Positions 1-7,142 are shown, counted from the first letter of the stretch. The stretch is DNA of 16,287 nt from Gammaproteobacteria bacterium (GCA_028871235.1 JAGWNO010000023.1:1-16287); one strand, 5' to 3'. Notes: generated by a model from the sequence alone, not told the origin. Translations and numbers: made by a program.

Positions 1-721
1 GCGCCAGCCGGAATCCCGACCACACCATGAGCGAGGTGCCGACCGCCAGCAGCGCATCGGCCTGCTGGACTTCCGCCAGCGCCCCGGTGCTGCGCACTGC
101 CGGCAGCGCCTCGCCGAAGAACACCACCGCGGGCTTGAGCAGGCCGTCGCAAGCTTCGCAGTCAGGCACCTCGAAAGCGGAGAAATCCACGCCATCGAGA
201 TCCGCGTCCCCATCGGGCGCACTCCCGGCAGTCAGCGCCAGCCAGCGGGGGTTGCGGGCTGCAAGCCTGGCCTGGAACCGCTCGCGGGGTCCGCTGGCGC
301 CGCAGGCAAGGCACACAACGGCATCAAGGCAGCCGTGCAGGTCGGTGACGCGCCGGCTGCCGGCCTTCTGGTGCAGTCCATCCACATTCTGGGTGATGAG
401 ATGCCGGACGAACCCGGCCCGTTCCAGCCCGGCGAGTGCGTGGTGCGCGCCGTTGGGCTGCGCCTCTGCGATCCGCCGCCAGCCGAGAAGGCTGCGCGCC
501 CAGTAGCGCCGCCGCACCGCGGCGCTCGCCACAAAATCCAGGAACTGTACCGGCGGTTCGCGCTTCCAGTGGCCTTCCCGGTCGCGGTAGTCGGGGATGC
601 CCGAACCGGTGCTGCAGCCGGCGCCTGTCAGTATCACCAGCCGCGCATGGCCGCGGATGAATCCCGCGAGCATCGCCGCCGCGGTCTGCGGCGGGTTTTC
701 AGCGGCTGCTGGCGGCATCAT
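1..721 (-). CDS. Sir2-family NAD-dependent protein deacylase (SIRT4-like), 3' end outside window
   Basis: The 240 visible residues cover most of a sirtuin; the last 40 or so are off the left edge. Sirtuins remove acyl groups from lysine using NAD+, giving nicotinamide and O-acyl-ADP-ribose. Seen in order: the NAD-binding GAGCSTGSGIPDYRD (residues 33-47), TQNVDGLH (110-117), the catalytic His129 in DLHG, a zinc site of two CxxC pairs (Cys137/Cys140 and Cys188/Cys191), LKPAVVFFGE (195-204) and GTSLMVWSG (228-236). The GCST and LKP-VVFFGE forms are typical of class II (SIRT4-type) bacterial sirtuins. The start ATG at 721 overlaps the methyltransferase stop as ATGA, so translation is probably coupled; a second ATG follows immediately. 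The protein should be cytoplasmic. The acyl substrate cannot be told from sequence. Confidence 0.93.
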   Translation of the reverse strand, partial: MMPPAAAENPPQTAAAMLAGFIRGHARLVILTGAGCSTGSGIPDYRDREGHWKREPPVQFLDFVASAAVRRRYWARSLLGWRRIAEAQPNGAHHALAGLERAGFVRHLITQNVDGLHQKAGSRRVTDLHGCLDAVVCLACGASGPRERFQARLAARNPRWLALTAGSAPDGDADLDGVDFSAFEVPDCEACDGLLKPAVVFFGEALPAVRSTGALAEVQQADALLAVGTSLMVWSGFRLA

Positions 722-1485
722 CTTAAGGGACCGCCGCCCGGCTTCTCCAGCAGCCAGATATAGCCGGGCACCAGCCAGTAAGCATGCCGGCACAGGAAAC
801 GGGCGATGGCGGCCTTGCGGCTGCCGGGCGTAAGCATGTAGTCGGCGGCGTAGCGCCGCGGATCCTCGATGATGGCGCGCGTGTAATCGTGCCGCACGAA
901 GCGCGCTACCAGCGCCGTCAGCCCCCAGTAGCTCAGGTGTTTCTCATAATAGTGGGGCGCCTTGCCCGCCAGGCGGATGTAGAGGTGCGCCAGCGGCCGC
1001 GGCATGACTGACAGCAGCGGCAGGTTGTAGTGGGGTTCGTTCAGCATCAAGCGGTTGTTGGCGGCGAAATAGCATACGCCTCCCGGCTTCAGCACCCTCA
1101 GGATCTCGGCGAACATCCTGCCGGCATCCGGCACATGCTCGTACACCTGCGAGCAGATGACCACATCAAAACGTGCGGCCCCGAAGGGGATCTGCATGGC
1201 ATCGCCCACCAGGAACTCCAGGTTGCTCCGCTGGAAGGTCGCGCGGGCATAGGCGATGGCGGGCGCATCGATATCGATGCTGGTGACGCTGCGGAAATGC
1301 TGCGCCAGATAATTGTCGATGATGCCGGTGGAACCGCCGATGGTAAGCGTATCCAGGGTTTTACATTGTCCGGCGAAATAATCGGATAGAACCGCCATCA
1401 TGGTATGAGCTTTCTGCTCGCGGCGCCGCAGGTCGTACATGGCGCCGCCCTGGGCAGCGAACCCGTACTGGTAGTCACGTTCCAT
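718..1485 (-). CDS. Class I SAM-dependent methyltransferase (Methyltransf_11 type)
   Basis: A 255-residue protein with a standard Rossmann-type methyltransferase core. A motif I-like stretch (LDTLTIGGSTG) opens the SAM-binding site, followed by the acidic SIDID that would bind the SAM ribose, a GDAMQIPF segment, FDVVICSQVYEHVPD and LRVLKPGG, as in type 11 enzymes. The C-terminal half is rich in Tyr, His and aromatic residues and probably forms the substrate cap; it gives no clear substrate. A TTG at 1539 would add 18 residues. I prefer ATG 1485 because it overlaps the stop of the upstream small ORF as TGATG and has a GGGA about 7 bases upstream. The 3' end overlaps the sirtuin start by four bases, so the two are co-translated. 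Confidence 0.88.
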   Translation of the reverse strand: MERDYQYGFAAQGGAMYDLRRREQKAHTMMAVLSDYFAGQCKTLDTLTIGGSTGIIDNYLAQHFRSVTSIDIDAPAIAYARATFQRSNLEFLVGDAMQIPFGAARFDVVICSQVYEHVPDAGRMFAEILRVLKPGGVCYFAANNRLMLNEPHYNLPLLSVMPRPLAHLYIRLAGKAPHYYEKHLSYWGLTALVARFVRHDYTRAIIEDPRRYAADYMLTPGSRKAAIARFLCRHAYWLVPGYIWLLEKPGGGPLR

Positions 1486-1676
1486 CAAAGCATCCCGCCG
1501 GTTGCCGCGACCAGCTGCGGTTGCGGAGGAGCGCGACAATCACACCCATGCTGCAGAAACCCACCAATGCCATAGACGGCATTGATCAGGTAAAAGGCGC
1601 GACTCCGGCGTGCGCACAGGCAGTTGCTGCCGGTGCCCGTGGCCGCCGCCATGATAGCGGGCAGATGCGCAATCAT
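1485..1676 (-). CDS. Small hypothetical protein (63 aa) coupled to the methyltransferase
   Basis: I do not recognise this family. The ORF starts at ATG 1676 behind a good AGGAG site spaced 7 bases. Its stop TGA shares one base with the methyltransferase ATG (TGATG), the usual geometry of translational coupling. The protein has a short hydrophobic middle (FYLINAVYGIGGFL), then a Cys- and Pro-rich tail. The next frame over the tail (from ATG around 1549) also reads hydrophobic (MGVIVALLRNRS), so a membrane protein interrupted by a frameshift is possible. It may be a real small protein, a translated leader for the methyltransferase, or a remnant. Ribosome-site and overlap evidence are good; evidence for function is absent. 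Confidence 0.45.
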   Translation of the reverse strand: MIAHLPAIMAAATGTGSNCLCARRSRAFYLINAVYGIGGFLQHGCDCRAPPQPQLVAATGGML

Positions 1677-1752
1677 GGATGCACTCCTGTGGATGGACAC
1701 GGACCGGGCACACCGGCGGTGACTTCACTATAACGGTTTGCCATAGCGGCGA

Positions 1753-1770
1753 CACCTGCCGCGGCAGGTG
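1753..1770. promoter_or_regulatory. Perfect 18-bp palindrome in the divergent promoter region (candidate operator)
   Basis: CACCTGCCG is followed directly by its exact reverse complement. It lies in the 170-bp gap between the minus-strand trio (first start codon 1676) and the permease (start 1847), and its centre, 1761.5, is exactly midway. The half-site hexamer recurs at 1789-1794 (GGCAGG) and 1815-1820 (CCTGCC), each 26 bases after the previous one. This fits a dimeric repressor or activator acting on both promoters; the regulator is unknown. Confidence 0.4.
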
Positions 1771-1846
1771 ACGAAACCCTGCGGCTGTGGCAGGCTGCAC
1801 AGCCGGTTGCGCCACCTGCCTGCAGCGCACGGAGATCCAGGTAAAC

Positions 1847-3193
1847 ATGGCCACAAACCAGCCCGCAAGACGGCTGCCCCGCAAGCTCGGCACCTGGACC
1901 GGCATGGCGGTGGTGATCGGCGTCATCATCGGCAGCGGCATCTTCCGCGTGCCCTCGCCCATCGCCATGCAGACCGGCAGCATCACCGGCGTGGCGCTGG
2001 TGTGGATACTGGGCGGCATCGTGGCGCTGTTCGGCGCCCTGTCCATCGCGGAACTGGCGGCGATGTTCCCGCATGCCGGCGGCCCGTATGTGTACCTGCG
2101 GGAAGCGTATGGCCGGCCGCTGGCGTTCCTGTTCGGCTGGATGTGGCTGTTGACCACGCCGTTCTCGTGGGCGGCCCAGAGCCTCACCTTCGCGGAATAC
2201 TTCGGCGGCGTCATGCACTACGGCAGGCTGCCGACGCACCTGATCGCCGCGGCGCTCATCGCGCTTATCTGCGCCGCTCACTACCGCTCGGTGCGCATGG
2301 GCGCGGTGGTGCAGAACATCTCCACCGGCGCCAAACTGCTGGCGCTGCTGGGTCTGGCGGTGGTGCTGTTCGTGTTTGCACCGCATGCGGGCAGCACCCT
2401 GGCCGGCGTCGCTTCTGGAAGCGTCAGCTGGAGCGGCATCGGCATCGCCCTGGTGGCGGTGCTGTGGGCCTATGACGGCTGGGAGAACCTCACCACCCTC
2501 TCCGGCGAGATGCGAAATCCGCAAACCAGCCTGCCGCGGGCGCTCATCGCCGGCACCCTGGTGGTGATCGCGGTGTACCTGGTGGTCAATGCCGGTTATC
2601 TGGTGGCGCTGCCGTTCGCCGCGCTCGCCGCCTCCAAATCCGTGGCCGCCGACGCGGTCACCGGCGTGCTGGGCCAGGGCGGCGCCGCGGTGGTCGCGGC
2701 GCTGGTGATGGTGTCCACCTTCGGCTCGCTCAACGGCAGCATCCTGTCCGACCCACGGGTGTTCTACGCCATGGCGGAGGACGGCCTGTTCTTCAAATCC
2801 GTGGGCCGGATCCACGCGCGCTTCGAGACGCCGTACGTTGCCATCGCCTTCACCGGCGTGCTGGCAGTCATCTACGTGCTGCTGCAGGATTTCCTGCAAC
2901 TCGCCGCCGCCTACGTGCTCGGCATCTGGCCGTTCCTGGCGCTGGCGGTCATCGGTCTGTTCCTGCTGCGCCGCAGGCGCCCCGAGCTGCCGCGTCCCTA
3001 CCGGGTGCTCGGCTACCCGCTGGTCCCGGCGCTGTTCGTGCTGGGCACCCTGGTGGTCATCGGCAACTCGCTCTACCGGGATCCGCTGAACACCGGCCGC
3101 AGCCTGGCGATCACGCTCCTCGGCGTACCGCTGTATTTCATCTGGAATTTTTATTACAAGCGCCGGCACACCGGCGCCGATCCCGCCGTCTGA
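1847..3193 (+). CDS. APC-superfamily amino acid permease (LAT/SteT-like)
   Basis: A 448-residue, strongly hydrophobic inner-membrane protein with about 12 predicted helices. The first helix carries the APC signature GVIIGSGIF (residues 25-33), where the unwound segment binds the amino acid backbone. The central WAYDGWENLT (from residue 207) followed by GEMRNPQTSLPRA matches the LAT-type branch, such as the Bacillus serine/threonine exchanger SteT. A GSLNGSILSDPRVFYAMAED segment and a basic C-terminus (YYKRRH) are also typical. ATG 1847 is chosen over an upstream in-frame start because GGAGATCCAGG precedes it and the conserved N-terminus begins there. It is divergent from the methyltransferase trio and shares its candidate operator. 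Substrate and uniport versus antiport cannot be decided here. Confidence 0.92.
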   Translation: MATNQPARRLPRKLGTWTGMAVVIGVIIGSGIFRVPSPIAMQTGSITGVALVWILGGIVALFGALSIAELAAMFPHAGGPYVYLREAYGRPLAFLFGWMWLLTTPFSWAAQSLTFAEYFGGVMHYGRLPTHLIAAALIALICAAHYRSVRMGAVVQNISTGAKLLALLGLAVVLFVFAPHAGSTLAGVASGSVSWSGIGIALVAVLWAYDGWENLTTLSGEMRNPQTSLPRALIAGTLVVIAVYLVVNAGYLVALPFAALAASKSVAADAVTGVLGQGGAAVVAALVMVSTFGSLNGSILSDPRVFYAMAEDGLFFKSVGRIHARFETPYVAIAFTGVLAVIYVLLQDFLQLAAAYVLGIWPFLALAVIGLFLLRRRRPELPRPYRVLGYPLVPALFVLGTLVVIGNSLYRDPLNTGRSLAITLLGVPLYFIWNFYYKRRHTGADPAV

Positions 3194-3205
3194 TGTTTCG
3201 CTCCC

Positions 3206-3233
3206 GTCATGAACGTCCGCGGCCTGTCATGAA
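3206..3233 (+). promoter_or_regulatory. Two tandem GTCATGAA boxes with 20-bp period, upstream of the LytTR regulator
   Basis: GTCATGAA occurs at 3206-3213 and again at 3226-3233, each preceded by CC(C/T) and followed by related G/C-rich bases. LytTR-type regulators are known to bind direct repeats on one helix face with a period of about two turns. The site is about 160-190 bp upstream of the regulator start and just after the permease stop. Autoregulation is inference; the boxes match the AlgR consensus only loosely. Confidence 0.25.
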
Positions 3234-3245
3234 GTCCTGCCGGGT

Positions 3246-3261
3246 TGCGCCCGCGGGCGCA
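3246..3261. other. GC-rich 16-bp palindrome and hairpins between permease and regulator
   Basis: TGCGCCCG is followed by its exact reverse complement, 53 bases after the permease stop. There is no T-run after it, so it is at best a weak terminator for the permease. The first ten bases (TGCGCCCGCG) recur at 3285-3294, and another inverted repeat (CGCCCG-CCA-CGGGCG, 3310-3324) follows, so the leader of the LytTR gene may be structured. Confidence 0.3.
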
Positions 3262-3395
3262 TACTTGAGGCGGTGGCAAGCGGCTGCGCCCGCGCGGAAA
3301 ACCGGCCGGCGCCCGCCACGGGCGTATGGACTTTATCCGCTGCGCGCGCAGCTGCCCGCCCGGTGGAGACAGCGGCGCACCCGAGGTACGCGACA

Positions 3396-4190
3396 ATGAT
3401 CAAGGTGCTTGTGGTGGACGATGAACCACCCGCCAGAAACCGCATCAAGAACCTGATCAGGCAGGAACAGGATCTGCTGCTGGTCGGCGAGAGCGGTGAC
3501 GGCATGGATGCGCTCGCCAAGGTGAAGCAGCTGGCCCCGGACCTCATCTTCCTGGATATCAAGATGCCGGGATTGTCGGGGCTCCAGCTCAGCCAACTGC
3601 TGCGGCAGGATCGGACCCCGCAAATCATCTTCACCACGGCCTACGGGGAACATGCCGTTGAGGCATTTGCCGTGGATGCGGTGGATTACCTTTTAAAGCC
3701 TTTCGATACAGAGCGATTCAGGCAGGCGCTCGACAAACTGCGAACCCGGCTGGAACACGGCGCATCTGCACTGCCCGCAGCCACCGACAGTGACCGGGTT
3801 CCGCCGCATTCCGCAGCGCCCACGCCCCCGATCTCACCGCGCACCGCAGGCCGTCTTACCGTCAAAGACGGCAGCCGGCTCAAATTCCTCAGCCTCGATG
3901 ACATCACCCATATGCAGTCAGAAGGCGATTACCTGCATATCTACACCGCCAGCGGACAGCGCGCCATGATCCGTGAAAGGATGCGCGCCATGGAGCAGCG
4001 GGTCGGCGGCCGGACGTTCGTGCGCATCAGCCGCTCGGTGATAATCAATCTGGATCACGTGAAGGAAATGAAGCCCAGACAGCGCGGCGCTTATGAATTC
4101 CTGCTGCGCACCGGCGAGCGTTTTGCCTCCGGCACCACCTATCGGAGTGCGGTCCGCCGGCTGCTCGCCGAAATCACCGGACCCGGCTAG
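3396..4190 (+). CDS. LytTR-family DNA-binding response regulator (AlgR/LytR type)
   Basis: A 264-residue regulator. Residues 1-118 are a receiver domain with acidic pocket D8/D9, phosphoacceptor Asp54 in FLDIKMPG, T81 in FTTAY and Lys101 in YLLKPF. A Pro/Ala/Ser-rich linker (about 122-152) leads to a LytTR DNA-binding domain (about 153-258) with the typical HMQSEGDYLHIYT and FVRISRSVIINLDHV segments. Phosphorylation should promote binding to tandem sites and control of transcription. ATG 3396 is chosen because it opens the receiver fold and follows GAGG by 9 bases. No kinase is adjacent; the LytS-type kinase at 9339 is the likely partner. The gene stands alone between the permease and a gap of about 300 bp. 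Confidence 0.94.
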   Translation: MIKVLVVDDEPPARNRIKNLIRQEQDLLLVGESGDGMDALAKVKQLAPDLIFLDIKMPGLSGLQLSQLLRQDRTPQIIFTTAYGEHAVEAFAVDAVDYLLKPFDTERFRQALDKLRTRLEHGASALPAATDSDRVPPHSAAPTPPISPRTAGRLTVKDGSRLKFLSLDDITHMQSEGDYLHIYTASGQRAMIRERMRAMEQRVGGRTFVRISRSVIINLDHVKEMKPRQRGAYEFLLRTGERFASGTTYRSAVRRLLAEITGPG

Positions 4191-4260
4191 ATGCCCCCGT
4201 CCGCGCCGGCCGGTGCGTATCGGCCGGGCGCCTGAACGCGCGTCGCTCAACCACCCAACA

Positions 4261-4379
4261 CCTCGCCAGGTGGCACATCCGGGCGGTTTTACTGCGGTGT
4301 TCATCGCGCAGTGGATCGCATTCTCCGCAAGCACGCGCTTGCCCGAAGTACCGATGCTTTAATTACGGCAGTCGCTGCC
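4261..4379 (+). repeat. 119-bp dispersed direct repeat, copy A
   Basis: This copy aligns without gaps to 7326-7444, with 83 of 119 bases identical by my count and an identical 12-base run GATCGCATTCTC continuing into CGCAAGCAC. It fills much of the 299-bp gap (4191-4489) between the convergent LytTR and YceI genes, where I see no gene. Mismatches over the first half show no codon-position bias in either strand, so it does not look protein-coding, although both copies can be read to a shared TAA. An AT-rich TAATTA near the end and a TGCGG/CCGCA pair (4293-4297, 4325-4329) are conserved. It may be a duplicated promoter or leader, or an intergenic repeat family. Confidence 0.75.
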
Positions 4380-4489
4380 TGCGCGGACCGCCAGGATGGC
4401 TGCGGCGGGTGCGCGTGAATGAATCCGGCCACACCGGAGTCCGGCATCCCCATAATTTCACGGCTTCTGGGGGGCCGGGGAAGGCGCAG

Positions 4490-5221
4490 TCAGCCCCGTT
4501 GGGCGACGATGTGGAAACGCACTTTCACCGTATCGGCCACGCGCAAGCCGCCGCCCAGGATGCTGAACGGCCTGATGCCGAAGTCGGTTTGACGGAATGC
4601 AAACGTGCCGGTAACGGTCAGCTGCCCGCCGCAGGCGTTGAGCGCCACCGGTACGCTCAGCTCGCGTTGGGTGCCGCGCAGCTCGATGCGTACCGTGACC
4701 TCCGGCCCCCATTCGGGGCCGACCAGCTGCACCGAGCGCACGCGGATGTCGGGGTAGCGCGCCGCATCGAGCAGCGCCGGTCCGAGCATGTTTTTGGCGG
4801 TGCCCGCGATGGCCGCCGCCGCGGGTTGCGCGGCAAAATCGGCACCTTCCACCGCCCGGTCCGCCGGTTCATCCACGCGCAAGCCGGCCACGGGCAGGGT
4901 CAAGGTAAAACCGGAGAGATCGAAGTTGTGGTTGAGGTAGATATCCCCCCGGACGCTGCCGGCGCGTATCACATGGTTGTGACCGAACGCCGCCAGCGGC
5001 CCCGCGCGATACACCAGAAAGCGCACCTCCGACAGCTCGGAGCGGATGACGTAGTGGACAGCGCCCGCCGTCATGAGGGGCGGAGGCGGAGGCAGGGCGG
5101 GGCCGCCGGTGCGAGGCGGGGCCGTTACCCCGGCGCAGCCCGCCAGGACGACGAGCAGCAAGCCGGGTATGGCGCGGCGGCCTGCGCTTGCACACAGAGC
5201 CATGACTTTGGGCAGCTTCAT
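4490..5221 (-). CDS. YceI-family lipid/isoprenoid-binding lipoprotein
   Basis: A 243-residue protein. Residues 1-29 form a lipoprotein signal peptide with a positively charged start, a Leu/Val core and the lipobox LAGC (Cys29), so it should be lipid-anchored at the periplasmic face. A Pro-rich spacer (about 39-48) precedes a YceI lipocalin-like beta-barrel domain from about residue 54 to the end, with AFGHNHVIRAG, a DARYPDIRV segment, a TQRELSVPV strand and a terminal TDFGIRPFS plus VKVRFHIVA strand. YceI proteins bind long isoprenoid or quinone-like lipids. ATG 5221 has GGAG 9 bases upstream. It is divergent from the cytochrome b561/YceI pair. It is a second, diverged YceI in the same cluster, the other being the soluble protein at 5888. 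Confidence 0.87.
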   Translation of the reverse strand: MKLPKVMALCASAGRRAIPGLLLVVLAGCAGVTAPPRTGGPALPPPPPLMTAGAVHYVIRSELSEVRFLVYRAGPLAAFGHNHVIRAGSVRGDIYLNHNFDLSGFTLTLPVAGLRVDEPADRAVEGADFAAQPAAAAIAGTAKNMLGPALLDAARYPDIRVRSVQLVGPEWGPEVTVRIELRGTQRELSVPVALNACGGQLTVTGTFAFRQTDFGIRPFSILGGGLRVADTVKVRFHIVAQRG

Positions 5222-5297
5222 GTTGTTGGTCTCCAGGAATAGCGGTGGGGTTGAGGTGTATGCAGCGTGCGACTCAATGGCGGCAGATCTGACTCCC

Positions 5298-5891
5298 ATG
5301 GACCGTCCGGCCGGGCATTCTATTCCGCTGAGGAACACGCCCGAACGCTACGGGATTGTGGCACAGGCGTTGCACTGGCTGATTGCGGCGCTGGTGGCGG
5401 TACAGTTCGTGCTCGGCGTGAAGGCGCACGGCCTGCCGCTCGGCCTGGAACGGCTGATCCTGCTGGCGCGCCACAAATCCCTCGGACTGACGCTCTTCGC
5501 CCTGGTCATGCTGCGGTTGGCGTGGCGGATGTACTCACCGCCCCCGCCATGGTCATCGCAGGCGCCGCTCAGGACGGCGGCGCGTCTGTCCCACGGCCTG
5601 CTCTACGCCCTGCTGCTGGCCATGCCGATCGCCGGATGGCTGCTGTCCTCAGCTTCCAACCTGACAGTGAGTTGGTTCGGACTGTTTTCCCTGCCGGACC
5701 TGGTGGCACCGGACCGGCGGCTGGCGCATTGGCTGCTGTTGACCCACCAGACCATGGCCTGGCTGCTGCTCGCGGTGGTTGTCATTCACACCGGTGCGGC
5801 GTTCTGGCATCACCGCATCCTCAAGGACAACGTGCTGACGCGCATGCTGCCATTCACGCGCCGCGCGCGGCGCAGCGGGCGTCCACCGTGA
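5298..5891 (+). CDS. Cytochrome b561 (YceJ/CybB-like), di-heme membrane protein
   Basis: A 197-residue, four-helix inner-membrane cytochrome. It opens with LRNTPERYG and ALHW, hallmarks of bacterial cytochrome b561. His26, His59, His150 and His164 have spacings (33, 91, 14) almost equal to those of the four heme ligands I recall for E. coli CybB; a further conserved-type His99 is in LSHG. The family oxidises membrane quinol and passes electrons to periplasmic partners or oxygen species. ATG 5298 is the best start; an upstream in-frame ATG at 5277 is possible, and neither has a strong ribosome site. The stop overlaps the GTG start of the next YceI gene, matching the known yceJ-yceI pairing. 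Confidence 0.9.
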   Translation: MDRPAGHSIPLRNTPERYGIVAQALHWLIAALVAVQFVLGVKAHGLPLGLERLILLARHKSLGLTLFALVMLRLAWRMYSPPPPWSSQAPLRTAARLSHGLLYALLLAMPIAGWLLSSASNLTVSWFGLFSLPDLVAPDRRLAHWLLLTHQTMAWLLLAVVVIHTGAAFWHHRILKDNVLTRMLPFTRRARRSGRPP

Positions 5892-6463
5892 ACCGCGGGG
5901 CGTGGATAGCCGCGGGTGTCTGGCTCTGGGCGGCGGGCGCAGCGCGCGCTGCGGCGGACTGCTGGGTGCCGGTGCCGCAGGCAGGCGGGATCGTGTTCAC
6001 CGGCACGCAGGCGGGGGCGCCGGTGCAGGGCACTTTCAGCGATTATGATGGTCGGGTGTGTATTGGCAGCGGCGACCCCGCGGACAGCCGCATCCGCGTG
6101 AGCGTGCGCACCGCTTCGGTGGACACGCAACTGCCTGAGCTGGATGCGGCGCTGCGCGGTCCGGATTTTTTCGACAGTGCCCGCTGGCCGCAGGCGGTGT
6201 TCGAAAGCGAATCGGTCAAATCCATGGGGCAGGGGCGTTATCAGGTGACCGGCAAACTGACGCTGCGCGACGTGACCCGCGAAATCAGTGTGCCGGTCAG
6301 GTTCACGCCAGCGGCCGGCGGCGGCGCACGGCTTGCAGGCCGCTTGAGTTTTGCGCGCCTCGATTACCATATCGGTCTCGGCCAGTGGGCCGACACCGGC
6401 TGGGTGGGCGACCGGGTGGAGCTGGCGTTTTCCGTGGCGCTCAAGCCGGTGGCCGGGAAATGA
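5888..6463 (+). CDS. Secreted periplasmic YceI-family protein
   Basis: A 191-residue protein. Start is GTG 5888, overlapping the cytochrome stop as GTGA, so the two are translationally coupled. An N-terminal signal peptide (Trp/Ala-rich, ending near ARA, residues 19-21) is followed by a YceI domain: GGIVFTGTQAG, a DSRIRVSVRTASVDT strand, FFDSARWPQAVFES, VTGKLTLRDVTREISVPV and a final LDYHIGLGQW. Those phrases are canonical YceI. Cys25 and a second Cys in DGRVCIG could form a disulfide. The likely role is binding quinone or isoprenoid in the periplasm and exchanging electrons or lipid with the cytochrome. Sequence is clearly diverged from the lipoprotein YceI at 4490, which lacks the SARWPQAVF phrase. 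Confidence 0.9.
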   Translation: MNRGAWIAAGVWLWAAGAARAAADCWVPVPQAGGIVFTGTQAGAPVQGTFSDYDGRVCIGSGDPADSRIRVSVRTASVDTQLPELDAALRGPDFFDSARWPQAVFESESVKSMGQGRYQVTGKLTLRDVTREISVPVRFTPAAGGGARLAGRLSFARLDYHIGLGQWADTGWVGDRVELAFSVALKPVAGK

Positions 6464-6469
6464 CGGGCC

Positions 6470-6484
6470 GGCGCGGAGCGCGCC
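6470..6484 (+). terminator. Hairpin after the YceI gene (weak terminator or mRNA processing site)
   Basis: GGCGCG-GAG-CGCGCC forms a perfect 6-bp stem with a 3-base loop, 6 bases after the YceI stop. No T-run follows, so transcription probably continues at least partly into the peroxiredoxin gene 90 bp downstream. It may instead protect the upstream mRNA. Confidence 0.3.
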
Positions 6485-6574
6485 CCGGGCACACATGAGT
6501 TCGAGGTGACTGCGGCGCCCGTGGCCGCATTCAGACATTTGACGTTGTGTTGTTTTGCAATCGAGGAGATTCCC

Positions 6575-7117
6575 ATGAAACGTTTTCTGCTGGTCATGAC
6601 ATTGATGGGGGCGGTCTGCGCGCTGCCCGCGTTTGCCAGCCTGGCGGTGGGCGCCAAGGCGCCGCTGTTCACCGCCGAGGCGTCGCTGGGCGGCAAGGTA
6701 TACGGCTTCTCTCTGGCTGACGCGCTCAAGCAGGGTCCGGTGGTGCTGTATTTCTATCCGGCGGCCTTCACCAAGGGCTGCACCATCGAAGCGCATGATT
6801 TTGCCGAGGCTATCGGCAAGTACCAGGCGCTGGGAGCCACCGTCATCGGCGTGTCCCACGACAACATCGCCACCCTGAAAAAATTCTCGGTGAGCGAATG
6901 CCGCAGCAAGTTCCCGGTGGCCGCGGACACCGATCAGCAGAACATGCAATCCTACGACGCGGTGCTGCCCCAAGCGACCAAGTATGCGAACCGCACGTCC
7001 TACGTGATCGCCCCCGACGACACCATCATCTATACCTATACCAATCTCAATCCTGACCAGCACGTGGCCAACACCCTCGCCGCGCTGCGGCGCTGGGAGT
7101 CGCACCACAAACAGTAG
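6575..7117 (+). CDS. Periplasmic PrxQ/BCP-type peroxiredoxin
   Basis: A 180-residue protein with a signal peptide (MKRFLLVMTL to about residue 21, ending AFA) and an AhpC-TSA thioredoxin fold. The peroxidatic motif FYPAAFTKGCT (about 60-70) puts the active Cys at residue 69; it would reduce H2O2 or lipid peroxides. Many BCP proteins carry the resolving Cys five residues later, but here that position is His74. The only other mature Cys, Cys109 in VSECRSKF, falls where the alpha3-type PrxQ enzymes keep theirs, so an intramolecular disulfide is likely. ATG 6575 has GAGGAG 6 bases upstream. It lies downstream of and on the same strand as the cytochrome/YceI pair, which supports a shared envelope redox role; 111 bp and a hairpin separate them. 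Confidence 0.91.
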   Translation: MKRFLLVMTLMGAVCALPAFASLAVGAKAPLFTAEASLGGKVYGFSLADALKQGPVVLYFYPAAFTKGCTIEAHDFAEAIGKYQALGATVIGVSHDNIATLKKFSVSECRSKFPVAADTDQQNMQSYDAVLPQATKYANRTSYVIAPDDTIIYTYTNLNPDQHVANTLAALRRWESHHKQ

Positions 7118-7142
7118 GACATAACCCGGCTTTGGGGCGAAC

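Noticed and set aside
1673..3169. 498-codon minus-strand ORF antisense to the permease
   Set aside because: Its product is a His/Gln/Arg/Ala-rich low-complexity string with no domain, and the opposite strand encodes a clear 12-helix permease. It is a GC-rich shadow frame.
4093..4362. Reading both 119-bp repeats as the C-terminus of a small membrane protein ending at a shared TAA
   Set aside because: The frame is shared (FIA..IAFSAST), but the mismatches are spread over all three codon positions in the first half, and the upstream parts of the two frames are unrelated.
4409..5242. 277-codon plus-strand ORF opposite the YceI lipoprotein
   Set aside because: No domain; antisense to a gene with lipobox, ribosome site and YceI motifs.
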